Source: Fratercula arctica
Lineage: Eukaryota; Chordata; Aves; Charadriiformes; Alcidae
Assembly: GCA_947846985.1 (NCBI GenBank)
Contig: CANTUZ010000005.1
Location: 25,020,389-25,084,388 of the forward strand
Direction of reading: 5' to 3'
Length of the DNA stretch: 64,000 nucleotides
Positions 12,176-24,150 of the stretch are shown one piece after another; positions within the stretch are counted from its first letter, which is position 1, and each line of letters opens with the position of its first letter. Position numbers and translations under genes: made by a program. The notes beneath the pieces are model-generated. The model worked only from the letters and a program-made list of their open reading frames with translations, was not told the origin of the DNA and made no database searches.

Positions 12176-14699
12176 AATTTCTTTTCTTATCCATGACAGC
12201 ACACACAGGAGGAAGTTATGTTTTTAGCTGAAAGGAATATTTGGTCAGTCACTGAATGAATTAGAATACATCCTTGCTTAATGCAATCCCCTGAACATAC
12301 AATACAAAAAAGGCAGAACTGTTTAGCATGTGGTAGTACTAGCCTTCTATTTCTTTCTCTGTCTATCCATTTGGCTTTCAAAAGAAAAAACATGAGGCGT
12401 ACTTAAAGCAAACGGGCATCATGATTAATAAGGACATCACACTGAGACACATAAAACTGCCCTGTCTCCTTCATCTGCTCTTTTGATGCAGTGATTAACC
12501 TTTGAGTTTATGAGTATTTTTGCACTTGCCTCAGATAAAATATTTTATGACTTCTTACCTCCCAGGCAACTTGGATTAAACTTATCAGGTCTGGTAAGAT
12601 AGTGGCCCATAATGACTGTTCCCTCAGAAATCATATCTACCTCCTTACCACATTATGAGAACGTTCTTTGCACAAAACAGATGGAAACATCAAGACAAGA
12701 GACAAGACAACTTGTTAAGGTCACATTCCACCTTCCTATACATCATTCATGCTTAATTGATTCCCAACCCCTCCTAGAGACAGAGTGCCATACATTATGA
12801 GAGCTGAGAATATGAAAAGATCATTTTCTTTTCCCCATTAATTCCCATTTGGAAATGCTTCTGCCTTTGCTAAAGTTGCTTTGGCAGTCTGCTTGCTAAT
12901 GACTGATCACTGCCTTTCAACACAGAAATAGGGCAGAAGCGAGTAGATTTATCTTTTGGCAAAAGTATCCCCCTCTGACACAACATTTCAGGGATTCTGC
13001 TCTCAGTGTCAGAGAGAGAAAAAAAGGAGAAACCAAAGAGATTCAAAAGAAGCCACAAGACAGATCCCTGGATATTGTGCAGGTGAGTGGTTTAAAATGG
13101 CATCTTTTTTATGTACTTAGAAAGTGGCTCATCGCTGTTTGAGGAAAGCTGCTTAGCTTCCCCCTCACACCTATCTGACATCTTCTACACTGTACAAAGA
13201 GGGAGTCAATCATTTTGATGCATGCCTCCTGGACAGGGTGGATGAATAATTGAGTATCAAATCTGAACTCGCTGTAGACCTCCTAATCATTTAGGGACAG
13301 TGAAGTAACATGAAAGAAAAAAACATAAAAGCAAGCTGTAAACATGGTTACCAAAGATCTTTCTGTCTTTTCTGAATATGCTTTCTTTTGTTAATTTAAA
13401 CAAATGCAATGTTCAGGAGTTGCTATCTATAAAACTGCTAATATAGTGATATAGGAATAGCCATATCAGGGTGAAATGCTACAGTCAGTCTGCACACAGG
13501 ATTAAAAAGATATCTTAAAGGAACATAAAGTCGAAGACTCCTCTGGCTGCAGCATTTCAAAAAATAGATATTAAGCCAAAAATAGCAGGTAGCAGCACAG
13601 GCGGAGAATATCTTATTTGGAATCCATGCCATTATAATAAAACTGCCTGTATGCAATTCTTGTAGGTGGAAAACTGGATTCTGGAAGTGAATTACTCACT
13701 CCACTGCTCCTCTGCTCAAGCTATGTGAAAAGAAGTGGATAGAAATCTCTTCTAGGTCTAGTGCTTCAGTTTACATAAAACACAGAAAAGAGATCTAAAA
13801 AGTACTGAAAGTGCTACGGGCTTTAAAGTGTTGTCAGGTTCTATCCAGTTGAAGTCATGAGTACACTGACTAAATTAGAAAAAAAAAAAAAAAGTCCCCA
13901 GATATGACTGGCTCTGCATCCCAATTTACCATCAAGTACATTTTGAATTGCTGGGCCTTGAACTATCATTTCAAACCACCCTCATGTTTTCAACTCATAT
14001 GTTAAAATTTTGCATCAGCGCATAAGAATATACCAAAGATCCTCTTAGATCACACAGAAGGATCAGTCCCTATGTTATGCATTTCCTCTTTTAGAATAGA
14101 AACCAGATGTTCCTTGGTGGTGTAATTTGGAAGTAGAATGAAGTGGAGACAAGGATCTTTTTTTGTAACTAACACCTGCTTCATTTCCTTCAGCACTCTC
14201 AGGACCCTTTCATGTGCACTGAAAGGAAAGGGAGAGGAGAGGGAGGAAAACCAGAGGCTTTATTTGCCCTATCCATTTCAGAAAGCAGCTTCATGTATCA
14301 GTTTGCTGTGGAGAGAAGTATCATCTCTGTACTGCTGTTTCTGGCAGACACATAAAGTATAAGCTGTAAAAAGCCTTCTTTTATTTTCCCTAGAGCACAG
14401 CCATTTAGATGTAAACTCTTACAGCTTCATTGCAAGACACTCTTCGTGCAGAGGAACTGTCAGGTCAGAAGAGGAGAAAAAAAATGAAACAGATGAGTTT
14501 CCTTTGCAGCTTCCCAGTGGGAGAGCTCTGCTGAAGTGCTAGTCCAGCTCTACTGGTTTCTGCATCAACAGATGGCAGACAGCATTCCTTGCGTTTGTGT
14601 CCCATTTGGTAAATCACAGGTCACATCTGGCCTGGCCTCTGTTCTTTCTGAACAGATGGGAGTACACGTTCGTTATCGATCGCAGCAAGGAGACGGGGC

Positions 14700-14713
14700 G
14701 GGGGGGGGGGGGG
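14700..14713 (+). repeat. Poly(G) run, 14 G
   Basis: Fourteen consecutive G, followed by ATGATA and a second G-rich patch. Length is likely to vary between individuals and between sequencing reads. Confidence 0.92.
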
Positions 14714-15738
14714 ATGATAGGGGGGAGTGTACATGAGGCAGGGGGAAGGAAGGTGAGAGAGAGTTAGAAGTAGAAAAGGCAAAACCAAAGAAGCTTTAAA
14801 AAAGGAGAGAGGATCTTAAAATGACCACCACAAACAAAATAATACTATTGGTGATAACTGAATATGGCAAAGCAGCCGTATATAGATAAATGGTTATTAA
14901 AAATTATTTCAAGATGTAATGCACAATTGTGAGTATTTGCTTACAGAAGGTGATGAAAGCGCATAGGTCAAATGTTTATGTGGTCTCCTACCCGAAGCTA
15001 TTATAAGGGAAAATAAAACCTCTTTTCAGTCCTAATCTCTTTCCACACAAGGTATGAACTAAAAAACAGAAAACACACAGAGAAGTGTTCTCAGTCACTG
15101 TCAATCATAAGCTTTGTCTTAGACAGAGAAAATGAAAAAAAATCTCTTTTTGTAATTCACTTGTCACCTCATAGATAAGTATATCAAACCTTTTTAGATA
15201 TTTTTCAACTTTCTACTAGAAAACAGGATGATATTTCTGGCTTCATATGTATTTTCTTTTAATTGGTTTACGAAAATGTGTGAATTCTTCATCTTTTATT
15301 GCTACTTTTAAGCATTCATCACCGTGTAAAATTAAAGATTTCTAAGGATTTTAAATAGATATTTTAAAATATTCTTTTTTGTTAGAATTTGAGTTTTAAA
15401 TTAAAACAATTAAAAATCCAATTTCAAATTGTCAATATATTCTACTTGCAAAAGTGTAAAAAACCTAAAGCTTGAAAGTTAATTTGGTATCATAGCCTCA
15501 AATGCCCACAGCACAAACCTCATTAAATATAGCCAGCTCTTCTTCTTGTCGGTAGGGAAGTGCACACATGCAGCATAGACTTTGTAAAAATACACACAAA
15601 ACACAAGCACTGTTGATCCTTTTGCTAGGTGCAAACGTATTTCACACTTGCCAAATACTACCATATTAAAATAAATGTACCTTTTTGGTGCTAAGAAGCA
15701 AGGTAGGCTTGAATGACTTGACACAAAGCAATGTCAAT

Positions 15739-15776
15739 CAGAGCTCTCTAATTGGAGCTACGCATGAAGAGCTCTG
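15739..15776. repeat. 9-bp perfect inverted repeat inside a candidate regulatory stretch
   Basis: CAGAGCTCT at 15739-15747 is the exact reverse complement of AGAGCTCTG at 15768-15776, with a 20-base spacer holding TAATTGG. It may be a regulatory palindrome; no function can be read from sequence alone. Confidence 0.6.
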
Positions 15777-18134
15777 TGTCTTCCTGGAATGCAATAGGTT
15801 TAATTTAGGCCATTTCATTTGAACAGGCTGTTTTGGCTCTGGCCTCTTTGTGGTTTACACGTTTTTACAGTCTTAAGGTATATTTTGACAAGTGGCATTA
15901 ATTGATCACGCTGCCTGATACTACCACTACTGCTAATAATACAAGCATTTTGAAAATAAACTGTTCAAGAATTTTCCCATTTGGCTATTCAGATGGTTCT
16001 GTTTTTCTTCAGCTCAAATAAAGCATGGTTTAGGATGGCTTTATAAAGGATAAGACTATTAGCAGTGTTGAAAAGGCTAGAAAGCATTCAAACTAGACAA
16101 GGCCAGAACAGAACAGATATGCAAGCAGATTTTTTTCCCCCCTCTCTCTTTCTGTTCCAAGTCAATGGGAAAGTCAGCTTGAACATTAGTACGTAGCCAT
16201 CATCTTAACAGCAATTCCAAAGAAGGAAAAACTTTTTCTAGTACGTGATACATCATATTTAACACACGCTAGCTCTATCACCCTAATATTTCCTGTTCTT
16301 GTACAAATCCCAAAGACATGCAGAAAGTTTATTTTTGTTGTCAGAGTGATCTGTTAAGAGCAAGCACTTTTGTATGCTCATGCAAAATCAGAAACAGACT
16401 TCATTACTTCTGGAGATAGCATCTCAATCCTAGACCAGATACACAGATTTCAGTGACCCTGTAAGAGTATGAGCCTCAAGTCACTTTTATCCCAAAGTCA
16501 AAGCACATACAAAGATCCCAGTCTTATTTGTAAGTGAAAAGGATAATGTCTACAGATCAAGAATGTTGCTGAGTCTGGCTTTTGAACAGAAGTTCAGCAG
16601 TAATCCCAATTATGAAGGTTTTATTTAAATACTGCCATTCATTTAAAAAAAAAAAAAATCCTTTAATATGAACCGTATCTCCAACTGTAGCTAGATGTTC
16701 AATATAGGAATAACTAAGGCCTGACTTTACAAAATTGGGCCATGTTTGGAAGGGGTTGTGGGTTTTAGGGAATTTTTTTTGTTACTTTTTCAGTAGTCAG
16801 TCTGAAGAATATAATCTCAGGGAGGGCTAAGCTGTGTCTCCTCCTGGCTTTAATTGAACTGGCAAATTCTCGTTAACACTGAGCACAGAGATAGCTCACA
16901 GTAGGCGTTAAGAAAAAAAACCACAACCATTGCTTATAAAATAAAGCTGGGAATAAGAAATGGAATGTAAAAGCAAAGGGACTGGTAGAACAAAGGAGCT
17001 GTGTAAGTGAGACAAAATCAAAAATTCTGAAAGTGTGGCAAGAAAAAGACCATAAAATGTATGGGAGTCAAGAGAGCTTTTAAAAAAGTGTTGTGATGTG
17101 CTGCAAGCAAATCAAAGGCAGAAAATATTATACCAGAGGAGTTATAATACAATTCTATTTCTTTTAGCTTATGAACAGGCCAGACACAGCTTCTATATTG
17201 GTCTATACAACCTGAGTAACAGTGGGGATAGCATGAGAACTAAATTTCAGACTTAAACATGATATGTAACTCAGAGTGTAGAAGGCTGGGCAACCTTAAA
17301 TTGTATTATAAGCCAATAGCATAGCGTATTATTAAGGTTGCTTGGCACTTCCCATTAGATATATTCTTGAACCTTAAATGCTTGCTGATACTGGAAGCCA
17401 GAGAATATCACCAACTATGTAAAGTAGAGATAACTAGAGGCACAGACAAGACACAGAGAATTAAAAATGGGGATAAAGGCCCTGTATTAGCTGATCTAGG
17501 ATGTGAGGAAACAATAGAGTTTGATGTAGTGAAGAGGTTTGAAGTGGTAACTTGAATTGTTCACTTGTGAACTGCTCTTATTAACTGAGACTTTGTCAGA
17601 CATGAACGAACTTCCAAAGATTTAATATCATTTGCTTCAATTTAGCTAAGGAAAACTCTTGTGCTTGTGAAAATAAAATGGGTGTCTGCATGAAAATAAA
17701 GACTCATACCTACATGTTCCAGAACACAATGCTGCAGAAACAGTATCCTGTAAGGCCTTCAATTAATTTCTCTTTAATGGTTTATTTTACTTTTCTCCTG
17801 TGCCCTAGTTCACTGGTTGTCCATAATATTAAATAACACCCAGGTCTCTTCTGAATTAATTCAGACATTTATTTTCAGATGGAAACACAGACTTGTGAGG
17901 CACAAGAGAGGTCTCAACAGTTCTGACAGAAAGAAGGAAAGACAGAAAGAAAGAAAGCTAGGTAAGCCACAGACCTCACAGAGCCTGGCTTTGCCTTCTC
18001 AGAAAGTCCACCAATATCGTTCAAGTCATCCTTGTTCTTTCAAAAATTGTGTACCTGGAGCACTTCTGGATTTGCCAGCATTAACGTACATCCCAATTAC
18101 ATCATGAACCCATGTTATGATGAGACCTGACTAT

Positions 18135-18139
18135 GCATC
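18135..18139 (+). repeat. 5-bp target site duplication, left copy (GCATC)
   Basis: GCATC directly precedes the TGTGAAAG start of the solo LTR, and an identical GCATC directly follows its TAACA end at 18880-18884. Five-base duplications fit ERVL-type and some other ERV integrases better than avian ERVK or alpharetrovirus ones, which are usually 6 bp. Confidence 0.8.
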
Positions 18140-18553
18140 TGTGAAAGACCGGAACTTCAAAATAATTGTCTTAAAGCTTGCTTAAGCTTCTGTAAATCAA
18201 CGGCAGGCTTACAGGCTGATAATAAACTTGCTTGTATCTATTTAGCACCTTCTGCAGACCATCCTCTTGCTTGCCAGTCACCACCCAAGGTTGCCATCAG
18301 CTGAGGAGGGTGTGTTGCTCCCCCTAGCCAGAAAGGGGGTAGGCCTTTGGCTATCAGAGTGGCCAGACCCTGCCTAGCCCGGGGCGCACCCAAACCTGTG
18401 TTGTTAACTCCAAAATTGCTGAAGCTAAGCGCTGACCAAACAGCAAGGGGGCAGGAAAAGCTTATACGGCAACCATGTAAATGACAATTAGCTGGGCAAA
18501 GGCCACAGTCATGGTGACTGGTCAAGCTATGGACCGACCTGGGCTACCTAGCC

Positions 18554-18560
18554 TATAATT
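18554..18560 (+). promoter_or_regulatory. TATA-like box of the solo LTR
   Basis: TATAATT occurs in the middle of the LTR, about 220 bp before the AATAAA. That spacing suits a U3 promoter with an R region of roughly 200 bp. Activity is not shown. Confidence 0.4.
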
Positions 18561-18618
18561 GGCGCGGCGACCCACCACAATTTGGGAATTGGGACTGAGA
18601 TCCCCATCACCACCGACC

Positions 18619-18771
18619 ATGGATCAACGGGATGCCGCTGAACTTCAGGAGGACCGGCGAGATGTCGTTGGGCCTGTGGTGGTGACTATACTCTTGCTAC
18701 GCTCCATAATTCTGCTTCTCTTTTCTGCCTTTACTCTATTGCTCGTCTCAGTGACCTTTGCTGGGGAATAA
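18619..18771 (+). CDS. 50-codon open frame in the solo LTR, possible single-pass membrane peptide
   Basis: I do not recognise this peptide. The ATG lies in an excellent start context (GACCATGG). The first 17 or so residues are polar and charged (MDQRDAAELQEDRRD), followed by about 30 hydrophobic residues rich in Leu, Val, Ile and Phe, broken by one Arg, which would suit one transmembrane helix. The TAA stop sits one base before the AATAAA poly(A) signal. The frame lies in the likely R region, so it would be at the 5' end of any LTR-driven transcript. The frame also reads open upstream to a TTG at 18559, but the ATG is the credible start. It may be chance in a short GC-rich LTR; expression is unproven. 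Confidence 0.3.
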   Translation: MDQRDAAELQEDRRDVVGPVVVTILLLRSIILLLFSAFTLLLVSVTFAGE

Positions 18772-18772
18772 C

Positions 18773-18778
18773 AATAAA
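18773..18778 (+). terminator. LTR polyadenylation signal AATAAA
   Basis: AATAAA followed about 20 bp later by a GT-rich element (CCTTGTTTGCG), the usual pair for cleavage and polyadenylation at the R/U5 border. A second AATAAA at 18221-18226 lies in the presumed U3 and is less well placed. Confidence 0.6.
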
Positions 18779-18879
18779 CCTGCAGTGAGCGGCATCTGAC
18801 CTTGTTTGCGTCTTAATTTCACACTTGGAATCATTGCGAACCTCTCCCAGGCCCCATGTAGTCGGACTGGGACGTAACA

Positions 18880-18884
18880 GCATC
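18880..18884 (+). repeat. 5-bp target site duplication, right copy (GCATC)
   Basis: Identical to 18135-18139 and immediately after the CA terminus of the solo LTR. Confidence 0.8.
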
Positions 18885-21800
18885 CAAATGTGCACTTAAC
18901 TGCTCCCATCGCCCTACCCTCCATCAAGCCATGTGTTTCTGCATGAAGGAAAACCAGGTTGCAAGCTAGAAGAGAGTCACAAAGTGTTCACACCCACCAC
19001 CAGGATCAGCTCCAGGGAGACCAGGAATAGATTAGAGGTGCACACCTGCTTCTTAATCTAGAGAGAGCCTATGGAACAATAGTTAATGTATACCATCTAA
19101 CTGGCCTTAATGTATCCCTTGCGTAGCTGCTCTTGAAAAGTCCATGAAGACTGTCTAGGGCCTACCTCTTAGGCTGCTTATGGAATGAATACACAGATTT
19201 TAATGAAGTAGCAGAATTTAAGAAGATGAACAGGAATAATGAAAATTGTCACAATATAAATATAAATCAGATCCCACTATGCATTTCAAAGTACTTCTGC
19301 TCCTGATCTCTGCATAGGCTGATTAATTCTGAGCTGTGGCTAGGCCCTCCTACAAGGCAGCCTTTTACTTAGGAAAGATAAATGTTACAGAAGCAGGAAA
19401 TGCAAGGTGGGGGGAAAAATAGAAGGTTCTTCTTCTGAGGCATAAAACTTTTTTCTGCCTCTTATTCTCCCACATTTAAGAGACTCTACTGACCTTAAGA
19501 TAGAAATATACATACTTATGCCAATCCTTAGAGGGACTTGCCCAGCATTGTAAAAGGGTAAACATATATCACCTGACAGCCTTTGGAATGAGAATTAAAG
19601 ATTCTTAGGTCTGCTAGTGATGCTCCTTAGAAATATTCTAGTGTGCTGGTTAGGACATAGGTATCTAGCTGACCTTTTCTAAATGGAATCATTGCTTTTC
19701 AATTGTTCCATAAATCCATATTATCAAGAGCCAGTGGAACATCTAATTTATCCCAAGTTTAAAAGCTTTTGTTTTGAGTGCAGGAGAATCCCAGTTTTCT
19801 CTTTCTTGCGCTAACAAGGGAAAAACATAACAAATTTGAAGGTCTCCACAGCTGCATGTATGTTACAAAGCATAAACTAGATACATGGCAAGAACGACCC
19901 TTACATATCTTAGTAGACTTGAAGTGCCGTTAATCTAAATTTGCATTATTTAATTCCTGGAAATGTCAATCTTCAAACAATTTAATTATGTTTTCTGTTT
20001 TCCTCACAAAAAAAAATGGTAATCTAAATACTCTTTACAGCTTCTATATTGCAGACAAATGGATACCCTTCAACTGTTTAAAATCTTTCCATGAAATATG
20101 CCCGCTCTAAATAAAAATAATTCATCAAAACCTTAAAATAAATGGACTGTTTCTCACTGCCCTAATCAAATGTTACTTGTTTTCCCCTTCTTTATCCTCT
20201 TAAATATTTTTTTTTCATTCCTATAGTTCAAAATTATTCCTACTGATACAGGAGGTTGCATAAGGGATAAACACTTTAATTTTCATTCTGTTGCGAGGTT
20301 TATCATACCGGTTTCTGAATAATGTGTCCCTCTTGTGTGCTGATGATAGAAAGCAAAGTGATCCAAACATACTGCAATGATGTCTTAGTCGCACATGACA
20401 TTTATTCTATGACATTCTAATTTCAGAGGTACCAGGGGTCCCTGTTCTTCAGAGGTGACAAATCTGGTATCCATTAAAAGTTGAAATGAATAAATTATAT
20501 TAAAATATGTGTCTGTTGCTTCTAAAATAGCTGAGGGAAAGCAGACTCAAAATGAAGGTCAACAGCTCTGGCACTGGCAGTTTAGATATTGTCATAGATT
20601 TTTGGGCTTGGAAAAAACAGTTCCTTACTGCTTACCGTATACTAGTTTAAATGTATCACGCAAATGTGAATAGAAGCATTCAGAAGGACTTTCAGTGATG
20701 GAAAAAATTAGTTTGATCTTTAGACAAAAGTATAGCATAGATGCCTAGGGACTATATACTGTACTTCCCAGGTGTCACTTACATGTGCCATTTAACATAA
20801 ATACTGACATGTTTATACTTAATAGTACTTAATTGATTGCAAATCAGTGGACACCATTTTCTGAATAAAGGTGTTTTTTTTTTTTTTTCCTTTTCTTTCT
20901 GAATTGAGACTTTGATGCAGGCTTTGATGCGGCATCATTTGTAACAGGAATTACAAACAGGGAATTGACAGCTATAGATTATTTTTGAACTACAGCATAA
21001 GCAAGTCTGTATGATGAAGAATACAATATTTCAGGCACCCCAGAACTGGCAAGTGCAATAATTAAGATTGATTATAAATCTTATTCTACTTCCCTTGTGT
21101 ATACACAGTATAACACAATTTCTGATTCAAAGTGCCTAAGGCTTCTTCTATGCATCGTATACACAACCTTTACCTGATTCAAAGCCATTTAGAGTTTGTT
21201 TTATCACCAATTTTTGGTATAAGGCCTTATGACTCTTTAACTGCATACTATTCAACCCTCTACCCGTTACAGACATTTCCAGGAATTAATTCCAGGAATT
21301 AATTTCCTTATCAAGTTTTCTATGGGGCTACAGTTTCCTTTATAGAACCCTATAGTTCCTCAATATTTCTTTTACCTTATACGTTTAGTATTCATGTGAA
21401 ACAATAGAGAAAAACAGTATTTTTTTCTGAAAAAGAATTTGATGCGCAGATGGATTGTAGTCAACAAGTGTTTAGGTAGAGATGTTTAGACATTTCTTGC
21501 CTGTGTACTTAACAATTTACAGCATAAAAAGTGTTCAGAGAACCATGTTTTTCACCCATGGCACCAACAGCTTGTCCCGGCAGCAAATCACACCTCCAAG
21601 TGCTTTACTGCAGAAATGAGGAATCCAATTCTGGGAAAAAACACCAAGGAAAGGTTCCATTTCAGCAGTCCGTGCCAACAAAAGAAATATGACACAGCTT
21701 TCCAGGATGCTTTTCAATTGCTCAGCTGAGAGTTGTTGATTGAATGCTCCTAATTTCATTTTTCTGAAATCATTTCCCTCTTCATTTCCCTCAGTTTTTA

Positions 21801-23907
21801 ACTTTGTAATGAATGAGTTCGTAAACTGATAGGCAACAGTCTCTTTTACTACACAAACTTTATTAATCTCCAGAAGAGGTTTATATTTGCACTAAATAAG
21901 TCAAGGCCCCTGTGGAAAAATATTATATGACTAGGTAGTTATAGAAATGAAAGGTATATTACAATTAAAATATCTGTGCATAAAGTGATCTAATTTAAAC
22001 GTTTAGGAAAACGTATGTTTGGTATTCTTTAAAGTTTCACAGTCATTTTATCAGGTTCCTTTTTGGGACAGGATTTCAGACAGCACAAATATAAATTCAT
22101 TACTAGATCTTATGTTTTATGGTTAGTAGAGATGAATGGCATCCGAGGTAGAAAATATTGATATGTGATAAAACAACTATTACAGGTTAATGTATTTTCT
22201 GATTGCAGGCCATGTTAGGTAATCTTGGTAACCAAGAGTTTGATTTACTGCTAGAATGTTTGAGCTTTACAGGGTAGGGTGCGGCTTCGTGTAGTGGAGG
22301 GGGTATACGGAATACATTTACTTCAGTGGGCCTGGTGACTGGCTGGAAATAATTTAAGTGGAGATTAAAGACAATTTTCCAGAAAAAAAAAATAGTGTTT
22401 ATTATTGGTCTATGCAAAAACAAAAGGTAAGAAGATGACTGTGAATGAACAACACACAATTACCCTATGGACAATAGGATTCATCAGGCTAGCATTAATG
22501 TTAAAGTTAGGTTTAGGTTCCCGGTTACATATGTGTAAAATCCACCTTCACTAATGGACCTTGTTTACACTGTTGGGGTAAAATGAAGACTAGTGTTATT
22601 ATGGTTAAATGTATTTAGTTATGGAACAGGTAGAGGGTTCTGGCAAATGGTCAAGGACAAGGGACAAAACAGGCTGGCTAATTGGAAGATCATATTTTGT
22701 CACCACAGCGTGCTAGTAATTTTGAAGGTTTATTTTTAATTTACAGTTCACTTTCAGGGCTCTGAGAGGTAAAAACCCCACTTATTTGTCTTGTCTTTCC
22801 AGTGCCATACTTTTTTCTACAGTATGTTCTGAAAGGATTGCTACAGTGTTGTCTTAAATGCTTCAAGTGACTGAGCATGCCTGTGGAGAAAGAGCCACAG
22901 TTTCACAGGTTTCATAATCAAAGGAAGAAAAACAACCCTAACCCTCATTCCTCTCCCCATCCACCTGATCTTAGTTAATATTTTCCTTTGATAAATTCAA
23001 TCCCAATTTACACTCTCTGAAAATCTACTCTTGTGCTGACTAGAATAACTCCTGCCTCACACTGTGAAATCCAACCCAAATCATTATTTTCTCCACTAAA
23101 AGATCAGCGTTAACTAATAGACATTCCTCTCCATTTCTTCACTACCTATAACCATCTCCTTAATATCCCAATGGATTTTTACGAAGTCTATTTCTATATT
23201 AATTGCTTAAGACACTGTATAACTTTTTATCTATATTTTTTGTCAGTTCTCAGAATAACAACAATACTTATTTGAAGTTTAAATCATAATACATATAACA
23301 GTCAGGATTTGTTTCCTGCATAGAAATTAATGTTTTACTTTGGACACTAAAGAATTTTCAATTAACTAGAAAGCTTGCCTTGGAAAAAACCAGTTCATTA
23401 ATGCAAAGAAATATCCTAAGAACAAAACACATCTGCAGACTTACATACTAGCTGTATATACTAGTTTATGAATTTGAAATAGGCAGCATTTTTTTCATTT
23501 ACAGATATGCTTCAAATCTGTACAGCTTAGTATCAGTTTAGTTATACCATTACTTGACTGTTTGTCACATTAGAGAGTGTAGTTTATGGATCTGTCAAGA
23601 GGACAGCAGGCAGCCATCCACGTCTCTTGACTTTATCAAGCCTCAGTCTTCATGGGTCCCATCGAGCAATTTTAGAATACCATGAATCTTAAGTCACTTG
23701 GCCTGAGAAACTGGACATGAACCTGCTAAGTACTGTTTTAACCAAACATTACAGTTTTTAAGAAGACTGCCTATTTTTTTACATTGCAGATCTCAGATAC
23801 ACTTCAATGAAAGAAGGACATGCATTTCTGCACATGTCAAATTAACATGTAAGATTAAAGAAAAACCAAGAGGAGGTAAGATCACTCAGTCAATAAAGCA
23901 ACAAATT
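18885..23907. other. Unique AT-rich sequence, no gene seen
   Basis: No gene is supported. It holds a run of 15 T at 20874-20888 and a 13-bp tandem duplication with an internal palindrome at 21277-21302. Around 22.75-23.05 kb there is a hint of a very old repeat (an 'aagtgactgagcatgcctgtggag' stretch), which I could not assign. Confidence 0.55.
21277..21302. repeat. 13-bp tandem duplication with internal palindrome
   Basis: TTCCAGGAATTAA is present twice, head to tail, without a spacer. The overlap creates the 12-bp palindrome GGAATTAATTCC at 21282-21293. Confidence 0.85.
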
Positions 23908-24150
23908 ATAGAATCATAGAATGCTTTGGGTTGGAAGGGACCTTTAAATGTCATCTAGTCAACTCCCCCTGCAATGACCAGAGACACCTTCAACTAAATC
24001 AGGTTGTTCAGAGCCCTCTCCAACCTGTGCTTGAATGTTTCCAGGGATGGGGAAACTACGACCTCTCTGGGCAACCTGTTCCAGTGTTTCACCCCCTTCA
24101 TTGTAAAAAATGTCCTCCTTATATCTAGTCTGAATCTACCCTCTTTTAAG
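23908..24150 (-). mobile_element. CR1 LINE 3' end fragment
   Basis: The plus strand begins TAGAATCATAGAATG, the complement of the CR1 3'-terminal octamer repeats, then 'ttggaagggacc' and 'catctagtcaact', followed by the family's 3' non-coding region and the last ORF2 codons (visible as 'gggcaacctgttccagtg'). The element is 5'-truncated at about 24150, where the match stops at 'ctcttttaag'. This is the usual form of CR1 copies. Moderate divergence. Confidence 0.92.

Larger units (their letters stand above)
12176..18134. other. Unique sequence, no gene seen; possible conserved non-coding stretches
   Basis: No protein gene is supported. A consensus 5' splice site (CAG|GTGAGT) lies at 13082/13083 but I cannot define an exon with it. 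The stretch 15730-16100 has features of a conserved regulatory element, including several TAATTG/TTAATTGA homeodomain-like sites and a 9-bp inverted repeat. A run of 14 G occurs at 14700-14713. Confidence 0.55.
18140..18879 (+). mobile_element. Solo LTR of an endogenous retrovirus, about 740 bp
   Basis: A GC-rich island in AT-rich DNA, starting TGTGAAAG and ending GACGTAACA (the canonical TG...CA retroviral ends), flanked by identical GCATC pentamers. Internal signals give a plus-strand orientation: a TATA-like box near 18554, an AATAAA at 18773-18778 about 220 bp downstream, then a GT-rich stretch (CTTGTTTGCG), as expected for U3-R-U5. No primer binding site or gag/pol/env follows, so the internal part was lost by recombination between two LTRs. 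I cannot name the family; ERVL-like is my guess from the 5-bp duplication. The clean duplication and TG...CA ends argue for a moderately young insertion. Confidence 0.8.

Noticed and set aside
17930..17962. Short (GAAA)n patch as a possible SINE tail
   Set aside because: Too short, and no SINE body with A and B boxes precedes it.
18238..18525. 95-codon minus-strand frame in the solo LTR
   Set aside because: Antisense to the LTR's orientation (TATA-like box and AATAAA are on the plus strand) and no recognisable domain.
22930..22950. Telomere-like 'aaccctaaccct'
   Set aside because: Fewer than two full units in ordinary sequence; not an interstitial telomere array.
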